Positions 9,801-19,925 are shown, numbered from the stretch's first letter. The stretch is DNA of 36,870 nucleotides from Hirudo medicinalis (GCA_011800805.1 MPNW01000284.1:44751-81620); one strand, 5' to 3'. Translations and numbers: made by a program. The notes: generated by a model not told the origin, from the letters alone.

Positions 9801-11674
9801 GTCGGTTTTATTGTTGTTGTTGTTAATATCGTGAGTGTTGTTGTTAATATCGTGAGTGTTGTTGTTAATATTGTTGGCGGTGCGTTTGCTCCATTAACTG
9901 AGGATTTCATAAACAAGTCCCAGGCGAGCTCGGAGTTGTTACAAGTGCTTCAATCATCAACCAACAGAGTAAATTATGTCTAAAAACGATTAATTAATAA
10001 TCGCACATTTCTCATTAAATCCTTAATCATAACTTATTCCGGTCTGTGCTGTCAATCGAGAGGAAAAGCTCGACAGCAGGATGGAGACGTGAGACCATTT
10101 GAAGCTCAATTTGGCAGATGACGTGGTTAATAGTTAACAATAACTGAAGTAATATATTAATCGTTACACTACAAGTATCAACATCTAATAAGCAACACAC
10201 CTGTATGAGTTCGCTTGTGTATCTTCAAGTTCTCACTCCTGGCGAAAACCTTCCCACATCCTGAAAAAGGACACGGAAAAGGCTTCTCTCCCGTGTGGAC
10301 TCTCACGTGGTTCACCAGTTTGTACTTGGCTTTGAACGGTTTGAGGAGTCTCTCGCAGCCCTGCCAGTAGCACGTGTGGTCGGTTTGTTCAGGACCTCCG
10401 ACGTGGTCAGCATTCAGGTGGAGGACAATTTCGTGCAAACTTTCGAAGACGCGACCACAAACTGGCTCATCGTCGTCAGCTGGATGCAGGTTGCGATGTT
10501 TTTCCACATCGTCGGGGTAATTCGACATCTTCCAAAGGCAGCGACAGTGCTGTCTGGCGCCGGGAGCGCGGAGGTAACGCAGAAAACCGGAGTCTGCGGA
10601 CGACGGAATGGACGGATCGAAAGGCGGCACGGACGACGGGGGGTAGAGGCCAACCCTTTTGAAATCATCGGCAGAGAAGGCGTTGCAACCCCGTGAAAAG
10701 AGGTTCGTTTGAGCAGTTGGTCCGCCAAAGTTGTGATTCTGATGAGAGGCAAAATCGAACCTCGGTGAAAGACTAATAGGAAAAGTGGAAGAGGCGGAGG
10801 CGGGCAGTTGGTAAGAGTTGTACGAGAAGTTGTTCGGTGCTGGAAAGATGAGCTGCGTCGACTGCAGCGTCGGTGGCGGAGGAACCTGGAATGGTTGCGA
10901 GATCGACAGAGGTGAGGTATCACAGATCTGAGTGAAGAAACTGGAATTGTAGGAACTGAACGGGTTTTGAACCAGGGAGTTGTTGGCTGCTTTGAAAACA
11001 TCGAATCCTCCGTTGGAAGGAACTGGTTCTGAGTAGCGTCGAGAACCACCGTCTTTGTCGCTACCACCGAAGTACGGCGGCCTGGAAACGCCAGCGTCGT
11101 TGGGGTAGTAGTTGGAAGAAGACGGAGTCGCTGAGGAGTATCCTTGTTGGTTGATTTGATCGTAAATCGGTTGGTAGTTGAGCGGTGGACTGTTTCTGTC
11201 GCCGAGTGGATTGAGAAAGTTGTTTGGGAAATACGATGAAACTGGAGCCGTCGATGGAGACTTCATGAGTAGCGTGGGACTCTCGCCAGGACTGGCATTG
11301 AACCTCTTCATCGGCTGGGTCTCCCTGCTGTTTGGTTCCTCCGAGCTGCTGAAGACGGCTGACGACTTGTTCCCCTCGTCGTTCGGTGGCGTTGTTTCGT
11401 AGAAGCTCGAAAGAGCTTGAGTGTTGTTCTCGTGATAGAAAGCCGACGACTTGACAGAATTGTCGACGGCTAGTCGATGGCAGCCTGGAAGCAGCAGGTT
11501 CTTGGCGGAGTACGTGTTGGCTCTCGGCACAGGAACCCCGCTTCCGACCTTTGACACGTAACCAGGGTGATGGTGATGATGATAGTAGTAGAAAGAGTCT
11601 AGAGCGTTATAGTGGTTCTGGTAAGAACTGGGGCTGGTCAGTGGGTGGAACTGAGGAGCTTCCTGGAAAAACAT
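6816..11674 (-). CDS. zic: Zic family zinc-finger transcription factor (two exons)
   Basis: Nuclear DNA-binding regulator of ectoderm, neural and mesoderm development in animals. Exon 1 is 11674-10201, exon 2 is 7087-6816; phase 1 junction, 581 residues. Residues 1-355 are low-complexity and rich in S, N, P and Y, with a YYYHHHHH run near 29-36. A ZF-NC-like segment ([11 protein letters not shown], ~362-372) leads into ZF1 (C379, C406, H419, H424), ZF2 (C435, C440, H456, H460, with [12 protein letters not shown]) and ZF3 ([19 protein letters not shown]). ZF4 ([19 protein letters not shown]) and ZF5 ([19 protein letters not shown]) come from exon 2. The tail is short, ending SSSSCDDPL. Tryptophans W381 and W437 match the tandem CWCH2 motif of Zic/Gli. 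The intron splits HTG|EKP before ZF4, a position shared by many Zic genes. ATG 11674 is the first in frame, but the frame stays open upstream to a possible acceptor (TTTCTTGCAG, near 11735), so extra N-terminal sequence or a 5'UTR intron is possible. Confidence 0.97.
7783..7900. repeat. 36-bp tandem repeat, three copies
   Basis: The phrase CAGTTAATCAATCATACC recurs at 7798, 7834 and 7870, giving a 36-base period, itself built of TCAA tetranucleotides. Confidence 0.9.
7978..8038. repeat. (CAA)n with CAC/CAG interruptions
   Basis: Trinucleotide tract of ACA/CAA with AGC and ACC units inside Zic intron 1. Confidence 0.85.
8500..8631. repeat. 12-bp tandem repeat (CATCATAATTAA), about 11 copies
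   Basis: Units drift between CATCATAATTAA, CATTATAATTAA and CGTCATAATTAA. The array ends about 65 bases before the tRNA-like element. Confidence 0.85.
8696..8773 (-). pseudogene. Degenerate tRNA-Glu-like element (CTC anticodon position)
   Basis: The minus strand has a perfect B box (GGTTCGAATCC) in a perfect 5-bp T stem (ACGGG/CCCGT). It also has a D arm GTCT/AGAC, and TCTCAC in the anticodon loop as in tRNA-Glu. The ends form an 8-bp helix (GTGCTCCC at 8773-8766 with GGGAGCAC at 8703-8696). The anticodon stem only pairs if the loop grows to nine bases (TCGCC/GGCGG), and the A box is imperfect. It is therefore probably a pseudogene or tRNA-derived repeat rather than a working tRNA. Confidence 0.5.
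8857..9419. mobile_element. TA-flanked inverted-repeat element, Tc1/mariner-type MITE
   Basis: The ends are perfect inverted repeats. CAGTTGACCTAAGAAT starts at 8857, and its reverse complement ends at 9419. Each end is bordered by TA (8855-8856, 9420-9421), as expected for a TA target-site duplication; with flanks the match is 21 of 21 bases (8852-8872 against 9404-9424). The 563-bp interior has no transposase frame and holds four copies of a 16-bp unit. The start CAGTTGA resembles Tc1/mariner termini. It looks nonautonomous. Confidence 0.72.
9148..9216. repeat. 16-bp tandem repeat inside the MITE
   Basis: Four near-identical units of CAAAACTGAATTCATT, each carrying GAATTC. Confidence 0.9.
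9790..9877. repeat. GTT-rich minisatellite, about 21-bp unit
   Basis: GTTGTTGTTAATATCGTGAGT recurs about three times with drift. It makes long open frames of V/I residues on the plus strand that are not genes. Confidence 0.8.
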
Positions 11675-11906
11675 TTCACTGATCAGTGTGCTCTTGTGTT
11701 CTTGCGCTGGCGGATTGTCTTTTTCGGATTGTCTGCAAGAAAGTTGGATGAGTTTAACGCATAAAAACGTATAAACAGTTGAAAAATTAAGACTTATTAA
11801 AACTCTGAGTCATCATAATTCATAATTCATCGTCCTAGAATGCGTCTCGACTTAATGCATCTCTTCATTGAAATACTACAAAGCAAACCAAACAGGTTGT
11901 TTGTAA

Positions 11907-11962
11907 ACAGCAGCAACAACAACAACAGCAACAACACCAACAACAACAGCAACAACAACAGC
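11907..11962. repeat. (CAA)n/(CAG)n tract upstream of Zic
   Basis: Mixed AAC/AGC trinucleotides 230 bases upstream of the Zic start codon, possibly in the 5'UTR or promoter. Confidence 0.85.
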
Positions 11963-12448
11963 GTCTCCTCCACTCAAAGGAAACTCCCGCTGAGGCAGTC
12001 GGAGTTCTGGAAGCACTGATACTGAGGGATAATAGGTTCTGGTTGCGTAATTATTTTTAGACTCGTTATTTTTAGACAAACGGAAATTCCACAAAGACAT
12101 GATGAAAAGGTTGAAGATTTTTAATTAATTCGGACAACAGAGGATTCTGTTGTTGGAGGTTGTTGCATCAGTCCGTGCGAGTCGTCAATGATACTCAACG
12201 ATACATTTAGAGATCGATATGAGCTGATGCTTGTGATGCAACTGTGATACAAATGTGATACAAATGTGATACAAATGCGATGCAAACGATACAAAACTCA
12301 GTAATCAAAGAATTGAACATCGACAGCAACTGCACGAAAGTCGTTCGTGGAGATGACATTTACAATGTTTGTTGTCATGCGGATGAAAACATGAATGTCT
12401 CATGCATCACTTTGTTTTTGTTTCTAAATGTGATTGTGCAACAATTTA

Positions 12449-12451
12449 GCA

Positions 12452-12496
<45 letters not shown>

Positions 12497-12605
12497 ACGA
12501 TGATGATGATGATGGTGGTGGTGGTGGTGATGACGATGATGACGACAATGACGACGACGACGACGATGATGATGATGATGATGACGTAGGTGGAGGATGA
12601 TGATG
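12449..12605. repeat. (GAT)n/(GGT)n compound microsatellite
   Basis: Blocks of GAT, GGT and GAC trinucleotides. The plus strand encodes poly-Asp/Gly and the minus strand poly-His; both frames are repeat artefacts. Confidence 0.9.
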
Positions 12606-12727
12606 ATTACATTAACTTGGCCTGCGATGATGGTGAAGGCGAACTGAGGATCGATAAATACAAACACGAAGCATAACTGTTATTTCATTTGCTGCGAAGC
12701 TTTCTGAATTCATAAGTTAATTCCAAA

Positions 12728-12847
12728 CTATTAAGTTATGATGATGATACCAATAACCTAACTATTAAGTTATGATGATGATACCAATAACCTAATTATT
12801 AAGTTATGATGATGATGATGCTAATAACCTAACTATTAAGTTATGAC
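12728..12847. repeat. 34-bp tandem repeat, about 3.5 copies
   Basis: The unit begins CTATTAAGTTATGATGATGA and ends CAATAACCTAA. The third copy has one extra GAT pair. It ends about 145 bases from a tRNA-like relic and could be the tail of an old SINE. Confidence 0.88.
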
Positions 12848-12992
12848 AGGTGCAATAAAGCTGTTGTCTTTGAAGAAGCACCACTTAACACCTGGTAACT
12901 GGCAGAACCACTTTCTCCTTTTCCGATTAACAAAACAGGGACTTCCTGAAAAGCTCCAAGCCATCATTTGAATGATAATCAACCCATCATGA

Positions 12993-13066
12993 CCTGCGCA
13001 CGCCATGATTCGAACCCCTGGCGTATCATCCGGTTCTGTTATCCTGCTTTAACAGATCTACCAGCA
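12993..13066 (-). pseudogene. tRNA-derived relic (possible SINE head)
   Basis: The minus strand holds an A-box-like TAGATCTGTTAAAGC and, about 40 bases on, a B-box GGTTCGAATCA (13016-13006). The spacing fits a tRNA promoter, but the stems are poor. It may be the 5' head of a SINE whose body runs to the 34-bp repeat at 12728-12847. Confidence 0.35.
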
Positions 13067-13409
13067 GTTTGTTCGTGCAACATATGTTCGTATAACCGAC
13101 GTCGACTTGATGAATAACTAAAGCAACATTTGAAAACATTTCACAACTTTTAATAATCCTTACGTTCTAAGGTCATCAGCAGATTGTCTGGACCAGGGCT
13201 CTGCGCATGGCTGACCCAGTTGACCCCGTTAACCCGGGCAAACGTGAACTAATGTCCTCTGGCTACAGTTGACCTACTTAACTATCGTCAGAAGCGAGCA
13301 GCTTATTGTTATATTATTATGAGATGTTTTATGATAATTACTTCACTTGGAGTGAATGTTAAATTCATAATTTAAGTGCTTAATAAGTAGTTGATTGAAT
13401 GCTTAAAGG

Positions 13410-13740
<331 letters not shown>

Positions 13741-14235
13741 TATTATTTCAGCTAATTATAAATCTCGGAAACAAGTTAATCCTCAGGAGGCAACAAGTGC
13801 AATGAGACAAAGGAGTCGAGGTCACAATTACAGTTAAAATGTTCTTAAATAATCCTTCAATTTAGCACAATTACGATCGACAATCATTCCATTCCGAGTG
13901 ATCATCAGTTGGTAATTTACAGTCCATTCAATTCCAGTAATTACTTCCATTTTTGTCAATAAATCTTTGAAATTAGTTTCTTATTTTAAAAATGAACATT
14001 GAATTCTTCATCATATTTCTCATTTCAAGCCAATAATCATGAAATTGCTCCGACGAGAAATAATTGGACTGCAAAAGTAACTAAATGAACGAAAATAGAG
14101 GCTTAAGTAAATGTACAATTACAAGATGAGAATAACGAATCCCAACAACGTACCAAAATCAGTTCATGGATGCAATCAGACGAATGTGTCGGTCATCCAA
14201 AAGTTATTAATTCACAGAGTAGTCCAATTCGCGGG

Positions 14236-14245
14236 TATATAAATA
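14236..14245 (+). promoter_or_regulatory. Strong TATA box (TATATAAATA)
   Basis: TATATAAATA follows a short GC stretch (CGCGGG). It lies about 115 bases upstream of the ATG of a small Cys-rich ORF and about 370 bases upstream of a consensus donor (CAG|GTAAGG, 14606/14607). Confidence 0.4.
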
Positions 14246-14352
14246 GCCTATTATTATTATTATTATTGCTATTATTAACTAACAAGTTATCAACAAGTTT
14301 CGATCAACTCACATCATCGCAACTGCACAAGTCAGCTAACATCAAATTGTCT

Positions 14353-14586
14353 ATGTCGGCCTGTTATTTTGAGCCTCGCACAATTTACTGTGTTGATGTT
14401 CGAACTAATCCTCAAAGACTGAGAATCGAAAGGCAAGTATTCGATGTATGCTTAAGAAACGTTACTAGTCGACATCGCTGCGTCAGTGGCAGCTGCAAAA
14501 GCTGCAGAAGTCGATGCGGTTGCGGTAGTCGGCTACGATTTGAGTCGATGCGTCGACAAAAGAGTAAACTTAAAGTCGATAAATAA
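14353..14586 (+). CDS. Small Cys-rich, basic candidate protein (77 aa), unidentified
   Basis: The ATG at 14353 opens a 77-residue frame downstream of a TATA box. Eight cysteines, five of them in the cluster CVSGSCKSCRSRCGC, are followed by a basic tail (MRRQKSKLKVDK). There is no signal peptide. I recognise no family; a metal-binding role is conceivable but unsupported. Against it: a second frame over 14480-14606 is also open (VDIAASVAAAKAAEVDA) and runs into the donor CAG|GTAAGG, so the block could instead be a 5' exon of an unseen transcript. Confidence 0.22.
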   Translation: MSACYFEPRTIYCVDVRTNPQRLRIERQVFDVCLRNVTSRHRCVSGSCKSCRSRCGCGSRLRFESMRRQKSKLKVDK

Positions 14587-14703
14587 TCCGGCCTCTTTCG
14601 TCCAGGTAAGGCAATGAAAGTAAAATTAGCAAAAGTACCGCTGCGGCCAATCTTTGGTTGGACACACGCTGTCACTTAAGCCTTAACACCTGAATATAAA
14701 CGA

Positions 14704-14749
14704 CTTATACAAGCTGCCCTCTTCTCATTGGTCGTGACGTCGGGATTGG
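14704..14749. promoter_or_regulatory. CCAAT-CRE-CCAAT cluster
   Basis: Two inverted CCAAT boxes (ATTGG at 14727-14731 and 14745-14749) flank a CRE-like TGACGTCG (14735-14742). On the minus strand a TATAAG (14709-14704) follows at suitable spacing. This looks like a proximal promoter, probably reading leftwards, but no recognised gene lies next to it. Confidence 0.4.
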
Positions 14750-15178
14750 TTAATAGAGAAAATGATAGGTTATAGTGAAATGTACAGAGGGTATATTTTG
14801 TTACCTGCGATATGAGGTGCATATCTCCCTTGGTTCTTTCTGGTTTTCAGTTTGAAGCCTCGTTCGTAAACTCGACAACACACCTGTCGTCGATTTTGTG
14901 TTGTTGTGTGCTCTTTTTGTTCTGCATGACAGGGGATTAGTGCATTTCGTACATCGACTGTTAATGCACATTGAAAGGCTTATAAGCATTGATCTCGCTC
15001 ATTGATTTACAACGACTTTCGGCTCTTATTTTATCGTTTCAATTTTTGTGCGCTTATTTTTTAGAGTAATTGTTTGAAGAAATTTGACCTCAGACGAGCT
15101 TTTAGACATCTCGAAAGAAGACAGAAGTTGAAGAAAAATATTTCTGAATGAATATTTCAATCGATTCTCTCCACACCC

Positions 15179-15258
15179 ATTGGCCTGAAACGAACCACGC
15201 CTAGCCAATCGCAGACAAAAGCATTGAAGTGGGCGGAGTGAGCGGTCCATCTGATTGG
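15179..15258. promoter_or_regulatory. CCAAT/GC-box cluster
   Basis: ATTGG at 15179-15183 and 15254-15258, CCAAT at 15205-15209 and a GC box GGGCGG at 15231-15236 fall within 80 bases, about 120 bases upstream of the ATG at 15379. The region is richer in GC than its flanks. Confidence 0.42.
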
Positions 15259-15378
15259 CCGAAGTATTTCTCAATCGTGCGTCAAAACGTTCGGCGTTTT
15301 TATTGCAATTGTAAAACTTGAGCTTCGTGTAAGTTCAGATTTATTCGTGTCATCCGAAGATCTCAGTGACTGACTTTT

Positions 15379-15606
15379 ATGATCATCACTAATGTGAAAC
15401 TAAACGAGCAACTCTTCTGCGAAGGCGGTGCTAAACTTCAGACTTATTTTTGTACTCACGGAGATGATAAATATTCAGAAAATATGAAAAATTGTGGAAT
15501 CAGAATTGAAATAGAATTTCAAAAAGACGAAATTGGAGCCTCACCTGCCGGCACCTGTGACGTGCAATGGAATATTTTCAAAACAATATTTTCCAATCTT
15601 AATTAG
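15379..15606 (+). CDS. Small candidate ORF downstream of a CCAAT/GC-box cluster (75 aa)
   Basis: ATG at 15379, stop at 15604-15606. The protein starts MIITNVKLNEQLF and has four cysteines, no signal peptide and no membrane segment; no family is recognised. The main support is its place just after a promoter-like cluster. An AT-rich chance ORF of this length is possible. Confidence 0.22.
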   Translation: MIITNVKLNEQLFCEGGAKLQTYFCTHGDDKYSENMKNCGIRIEIEFQKDEIGASPAGTCDVQWNIFKTIFSNLN

Positions 15607-15810
15607 TCGATGAGCGTGCAACTCTGAGACAACAATTTAATTTAATCTATTTAATTATAATTCTTAAAATCGAGTCCCTAATATTTTATCAAAATCTCGT
15701 TGAAATAATGTTTTGTGAAACGACATTTGATATGCAGGAGGTCTGCCACTGTATTCAGCGTTATCTTGCAAAAATAAGAACATATTTCAAGTAAAACCGA
15801 CAAGAAAATA

Positions 15811-15944
15811 CAACATAGGACATACAACGAAGAATATACAACATAAAACATAAAACATAAAACATACGACATAGAAACATACAACATAAAACATACAACA
15901 TATGACATAGAAACATACAACATAAAACATACAACGTAGAACAA
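15811..15944. repeat. ACATAAA-type minisatellite
   Basis: Repeated AACATAAAAC and AACATACAAC units of about 10 bases, with a longer 43-45 base higher-order period around GACATAGAAACATAC. Confidence 0.85.
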
Positions 15945-16068
15945 AATTGACAAAAGTTGCAACCAAGTCACATCTCAACCTAAGAAACATGTCATTCCTT
16001 CAGCCAGCCTCATGTTTTCATGCATCATTGAACACATGTTCACGTTGAGAATGATGAATAAAGTGGTC

Positions 16069-16138
16069 ATTCTCAATTCTCAAATAAATATTCTCAATTC
16101 TCAAATAAATATTCTCAATTCTCAAATAAATATTTTCA
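16069..16138. repeat. 21-bp tandem repeat, about 3.3 copies
   Basis: Unit starts ATTCTCAATTCTCAAATAAA; copies are nearly identical. Confidence 0.9.
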
Positions 16139-17628
16139 ATAAAATTCATCCGAATTGAAAAAGAGAAGAAAAAAACAAAATGAAAACCTGGATTGAATGT
16201 TCGAGGTAGAATCAGCTTATCACACGCGTGGCAATCTCAGTGCCCCTGGTAAGGTGAGCATAAATACGACCCTGGGTCGTCGATTCGAAAAGCACCGTGC
16301 CCAATTTAATACCTGGATTGCCCTAATCAGTAGAAACAATGAGTTTCATAATTTTTGTGAAACCTGTTGAGTAATTTGAGTGATGCTACTCGTGTTTCGA
16401 ACCGGGCTGCTGAGCGACAGCTGTGTTTTAAGGATGGCACGTTAATATGCGGTTAATAATGTTAATAATATTATCATTATCATTATCATTATCAAGTAGG
16501 ACGGCTTATCCAATTCTCGTGCCATTGAAATGGCACACATATCCCATGTTGATCTCAATTCATTGTTATTTAGAAATCTTATTTCTTGTCGGGGTTCAGT
16601 CCTCAAATTCGAATGGCTGTGATTTCGATTTGCAAGAATTTTTATTTTTAAGTTAGATATCTTCAAATTTATTCATTCATTAAGGTCTTGAACAGATTCT
16701 CCATGCAAATAACGCCTTGTAAGTGATGCAATGGTGATGTTCACGGCACCCTCCCCATTATATCATCTGCATTACAACTTTGAGTAGTTTAACTCCTCTC
16801 CTAAATCCCATGACGCACGCCCATTCTCTCTCAAAAAAGGAGCTCATCAAGCTTGAAAAATGAAGAAGTTTTATTGTTTATAACAGATTATTGACACACT
16901 TTTTAAAATATTATTTTAGTCGAAGCACAAATTTATTAATTTTAACGTTATTTGCGAAAATATTCGAGACTTTGTGAAGAAGTGTTGTAGAAGATTGTGT
17001 TGATCAGCTTAAAAGTGATTTGTAATGAGTTAATCGCTCAAACAAACAGGTTTTTAGGCCCAGAATGAATGATGGACAGATTAAGTTGCAATCCATTGAG
17101 AGGACTCGACAATGAGGATCAAAAAGAGTTTTGATCACCAGGGTTTTCGAACACATTTCAGGATGGTTTGCTCGGAAAGCTCCGTACTCGTTGAGGTGTT
17201 CGTGTTGTTTTTGAAGTTGTCAGAGAAGAATAAATATCTCACAAACAATCTATCAGAGCTTAACGTCCTCTTTTTTGACAGAATGAAGTCTCCCTCCGCA
17301 AAAGGAGTTTCAACCGTTAATTAAGACCACAATTGAGTAGGGTCGATTGTCGGAATGGAAATGTCAACAATGCGGTTGAATGTGGACACCTGACTGAAAC
17401 AAAACCGGAAGAGTTCACGGGGCGAGAGGAAATATGGGGACCTCCCCGGGGAATGTTTAGGGAGCAGGTAGTTATATAATGACAGGTCCACCGGGTATTG
17501 CTCTCACGGACTTCTTGGCAATGGTACAATGGACTTGAGAGATGACTTTTTCATGACAAGTAATGGAATGTCGACTTCAATTTTAACTTAATTGAAAGAA
17601 TTCAATAAGCTTTGAATGCGTGAGGTCT

Positions 17629-17667
17629 ATTTTGAACAGCTATTTTGAACAGCTATTTTGAACAGCT
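17629..17667. repeat. 13-bp tandem repeat (ATTTTGAACAGCT) x3
   Basis: Three exact copies, the last forming an E-box CAGCTG. Confidence 0.9.
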
Positions 17668-18013
17668 GTCTACCTAAGAGATTATTAATAAATTATTGCA
17701 AAATAAAATATTACTAATTCCGAGAGGAAATTAGTCACAAACAGAGACCCTTGAAATCCTGGTCGATCCTGGAGGGTGAAATATGAGGACAGGGGGGAGG
17801 GAGGGTTAGGGGAGGTTGGACTGGAGGGTGTGGTTTTAATTAGACTTCGCGGATTTTTGATAACAAGTTGAAGCGTAGTGACGCGAAATGGCGAGGCTGA
17901 CATGACATCAGATAAAGATGGTGTTGCATTACAATGCAGGAAGATCATGACCAGTCGTTATCATGCCGCTCTATGGCGGGTACTGCTCGTGCCTTCAGAA
18001 TTATCAACATTAT

Positions 18014-18017
<4 letters not shown>

Positions 18018-18108
<91 letters not shown>
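18018..18108. repeat. Pure (TTA)n microsatellite, about 30 units
   Basis: Uninterrupted ATT/TTA array; the poly-I and poly-Y frames across it are artefacts. Confidence 0.95.
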
Positions 18109-18216
18109 ACAAGAAAGTACACTTTCTGTTTTGTTTTCAACGGTGATTTTTTGGCCCTCTTTAAGAACTCAGTACTCAGATGTTTCAACACCTGACTTTG
18201 ATTGATTGGGCAGGTA

Positions 18217-18264
18217 TGGGGTGGAAAAGTACCACCCCAACCACTTTTCTCCGAGTGGTATAAA
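18217..18264 (+). promoter_or_regulatory. Hairpin followed by TATAAA
   Basis: A perfect 8-bp inverted repeat (TGGGGTGG at 18217-18224, CCACCCCA at 18232-18239, 7-base loop) lies 19 bases before TATAAA (18259-18264). A second overlapping pair (CCACT 18241-18245, AGTGG 18254-18258) sits between them. No coding exon is evident downstream; the next 250 bases lead into microsatellites. Confidence 0.3.
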
Positions 18265-18353
18265 GGCCGTCGGGCTGAATTCGCGAGAGTTTTTGGATGT
18301 TTGGTTGAGATTTTGAATGAAAAGATTATAAGCGGCTGAAATGCATTTAGATT

Positions 18354-18386
18354 GATGATGATGATGATGATGATGACGACGACGAC

Positions 18387-18423
<37 letters not shown>

Positions 18424-18451
18424 GTGATGATGGTGATGATGGTGATGATGG

Positions 18452-18527
<76 letters not shown>

Positions 18528-18528
18528 N

Positions 18529-18615
<87 letters not shown>

Positions 18616-18616
18616 C
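18354..18616. repeat. (GAT)n joined through an N (18528) to (TTA)n
   Basis: Compound low-complexity block; the single N marks an unresolved join between two different microsatellites. Confidence 0.95.
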
Positions 18617-18759
18617 ACTATTATTATAATCGTCATCATCATCAAGATCTGCACACAAACAACAAGCAATAAAAGTGTTTGTTGGTTACAACACAGCGGT
18701 CTCTCGCGGGTTCCTCCTGCAAACCAAACGACGATAGATCTTATCTATCATGCTCGTTA

Positions 18760-19078
18760 TGATGAAGACGACGATGAGTAGGTGACGATGATGGTGATGA
18801 TGATGATAATGAGACGATGACGATGATGATGATGATGGTAATGATGATGACGATGGCGATGATGATGATGATAATAATGAGGTCCAGGGTGAGGCTGATC
18901 TATATTAATGTTATCATCATTGGTCATCACGCATGGCATATATACCCTTTATATTTACCATGATCATCATCATCGTCATCACAATCACCCTCATCATCGT
19001 CATCGTCATCACAATCATCATCATCATCGTCATCGTCTTCACAATCATCCTCTTCATCGTCATCGTCATCATCATCGC
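18760..19078. repeat. GAT-rich block then ATC-rich block
   Basis: Imperfect (GAT)n at 18775-18885 and, about 80 bases later, imperfect (ATC)n at 18960-19078. They are reverse complements in composition and could form a long imperfect foldback. Confidence 0.8.
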
Positions 19079-19079
19079 C

Positions 19080-19830
19080 TCGTTAATGCTTCCGTCGATC
19101 TCAACAGCAGCACTCGAAATCTTAACGAGATTAGACGAGGACACTGGACAACTTCTGTCGACGACGTCAAACGCCAACATTTCGCAAACGCATCGCAGCC
19201 GCCACAACCGCCGCAACCACCGCAAATACCGCAGCTCCACCACAATGACCACCTGAGCTGCTGTTACCACCTCAGGGTGGCGACAGATGCTCGGAGTCGC
19301 AGCGACTCAAAAGTTACCGTTAAATCAAAGTAGAACCGACTGCGAATGTCCTGGGAAGTCTGAGTTGGGCGCCCGTCAATAAGTTGTGTTGTCGCAGCTG
19401 GAAGTATCATCTTCCCTTTCCTCCTCCTCCTCCATCTCGTCGTCGTCATCATCACCACCTTTCCGTCATCATCATCATAACCATCATATCGTCGTTGTCG
19501 TCGTTTTTCGTACAAGTCATCGTAATCACTGACAGGAGCTTCAGTATCATGATACACCTGTGAAAGTTCTAGAGATGATGAGCGAGAGTAAGAGAAGCAG
19601 ATGTGGATCCCTGCTGATTTCTCTGCCGAACGGTCTGAACGAAGGGATGGCTGCACCCACCGCAACCACCACAACCGCTACACTGTCGCCTCTGTCGCTG
19701 ACGGTAAAGCAATTACTACTCGAACTACATTGGAACTTGAAAGTTGTTTTGGACAACAATAACAACGTTATAATGACCCGACCCAGTATAATGGTGTCAA
19801 CACAACTAAATGACCAGTACTAATCAACGG
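19080..19830. other. GC-raised block with long open frames on both strands
   Basis: Composition and texture differ from the AT-rich flanks. Open frames: plus strand to 19333 (contains VNASVDLNSSTRNLNEIRRG), plus 19560-19823 and minus 19674-19264 (contains VYHDTEAPVSDYDDLYEKRR). The minus frame has an acceptor-like ACTTTCACAG just before VYHDTE. I could not choose a strand or a family. One or more real exons are plausible. Confidence 0.3.
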
Positions 19831-19865
19831 AGCGGAAGTACGTCACACTGGGCACATCGACGGCA

Positions 19866-19925
19866 TCATCATCATCACCACCACCACCTTCATCATCATC
19901 ATCATCATCATCATCATTATTATTA
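19866..19925. repeat. (CAT)n microsatellite
   Basis: CATCAT tract with CAC interruptions; poly-His frame on the plus strand. Confidence 0.9.

Larger units (their letters stand above)
7088..10200 (-). other. Zic intron 1
   Basis: A 3.1 kb intron (donor GTGTGT at 10200, acceptor GTTTTCAG at 7088). It holds a Cys-rich open frame at 7199-7459, a 36-bp tandem repeat (7783-7900), CAA/CAG repeats (7978-8038), a 12-bp repeat (8500-8631), a degenerate tRNA-like element (8696-8773), a TA-flanked inverted-repeat element (8857-9419) and a GTT-rich minisatellite (9790-9877). Confidence 0.9.

Noticed and set aside
10414..11067. 217-codon minus-strand frame inside Zic exon 1
   Set aside because: Shadow frame of the Zic coding sequence, shifted and without zinc-finger motifs.
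12280..12667. Poly-Asp (plus) and poly-His (minus) frames
   Set aside because: Pure microsatellite translation with no unique protein sequence of support.
16200..16440. Two TTCGAA-containing stretches resembling tRNA T loops
   Set aside because: No paired stems could be drawn; too decayed to call.
18169..18672. Long M/S/H/Y homopolymer frames
   Set aside because: Artefacts of the (GAT)n and (TTA)n arrays.
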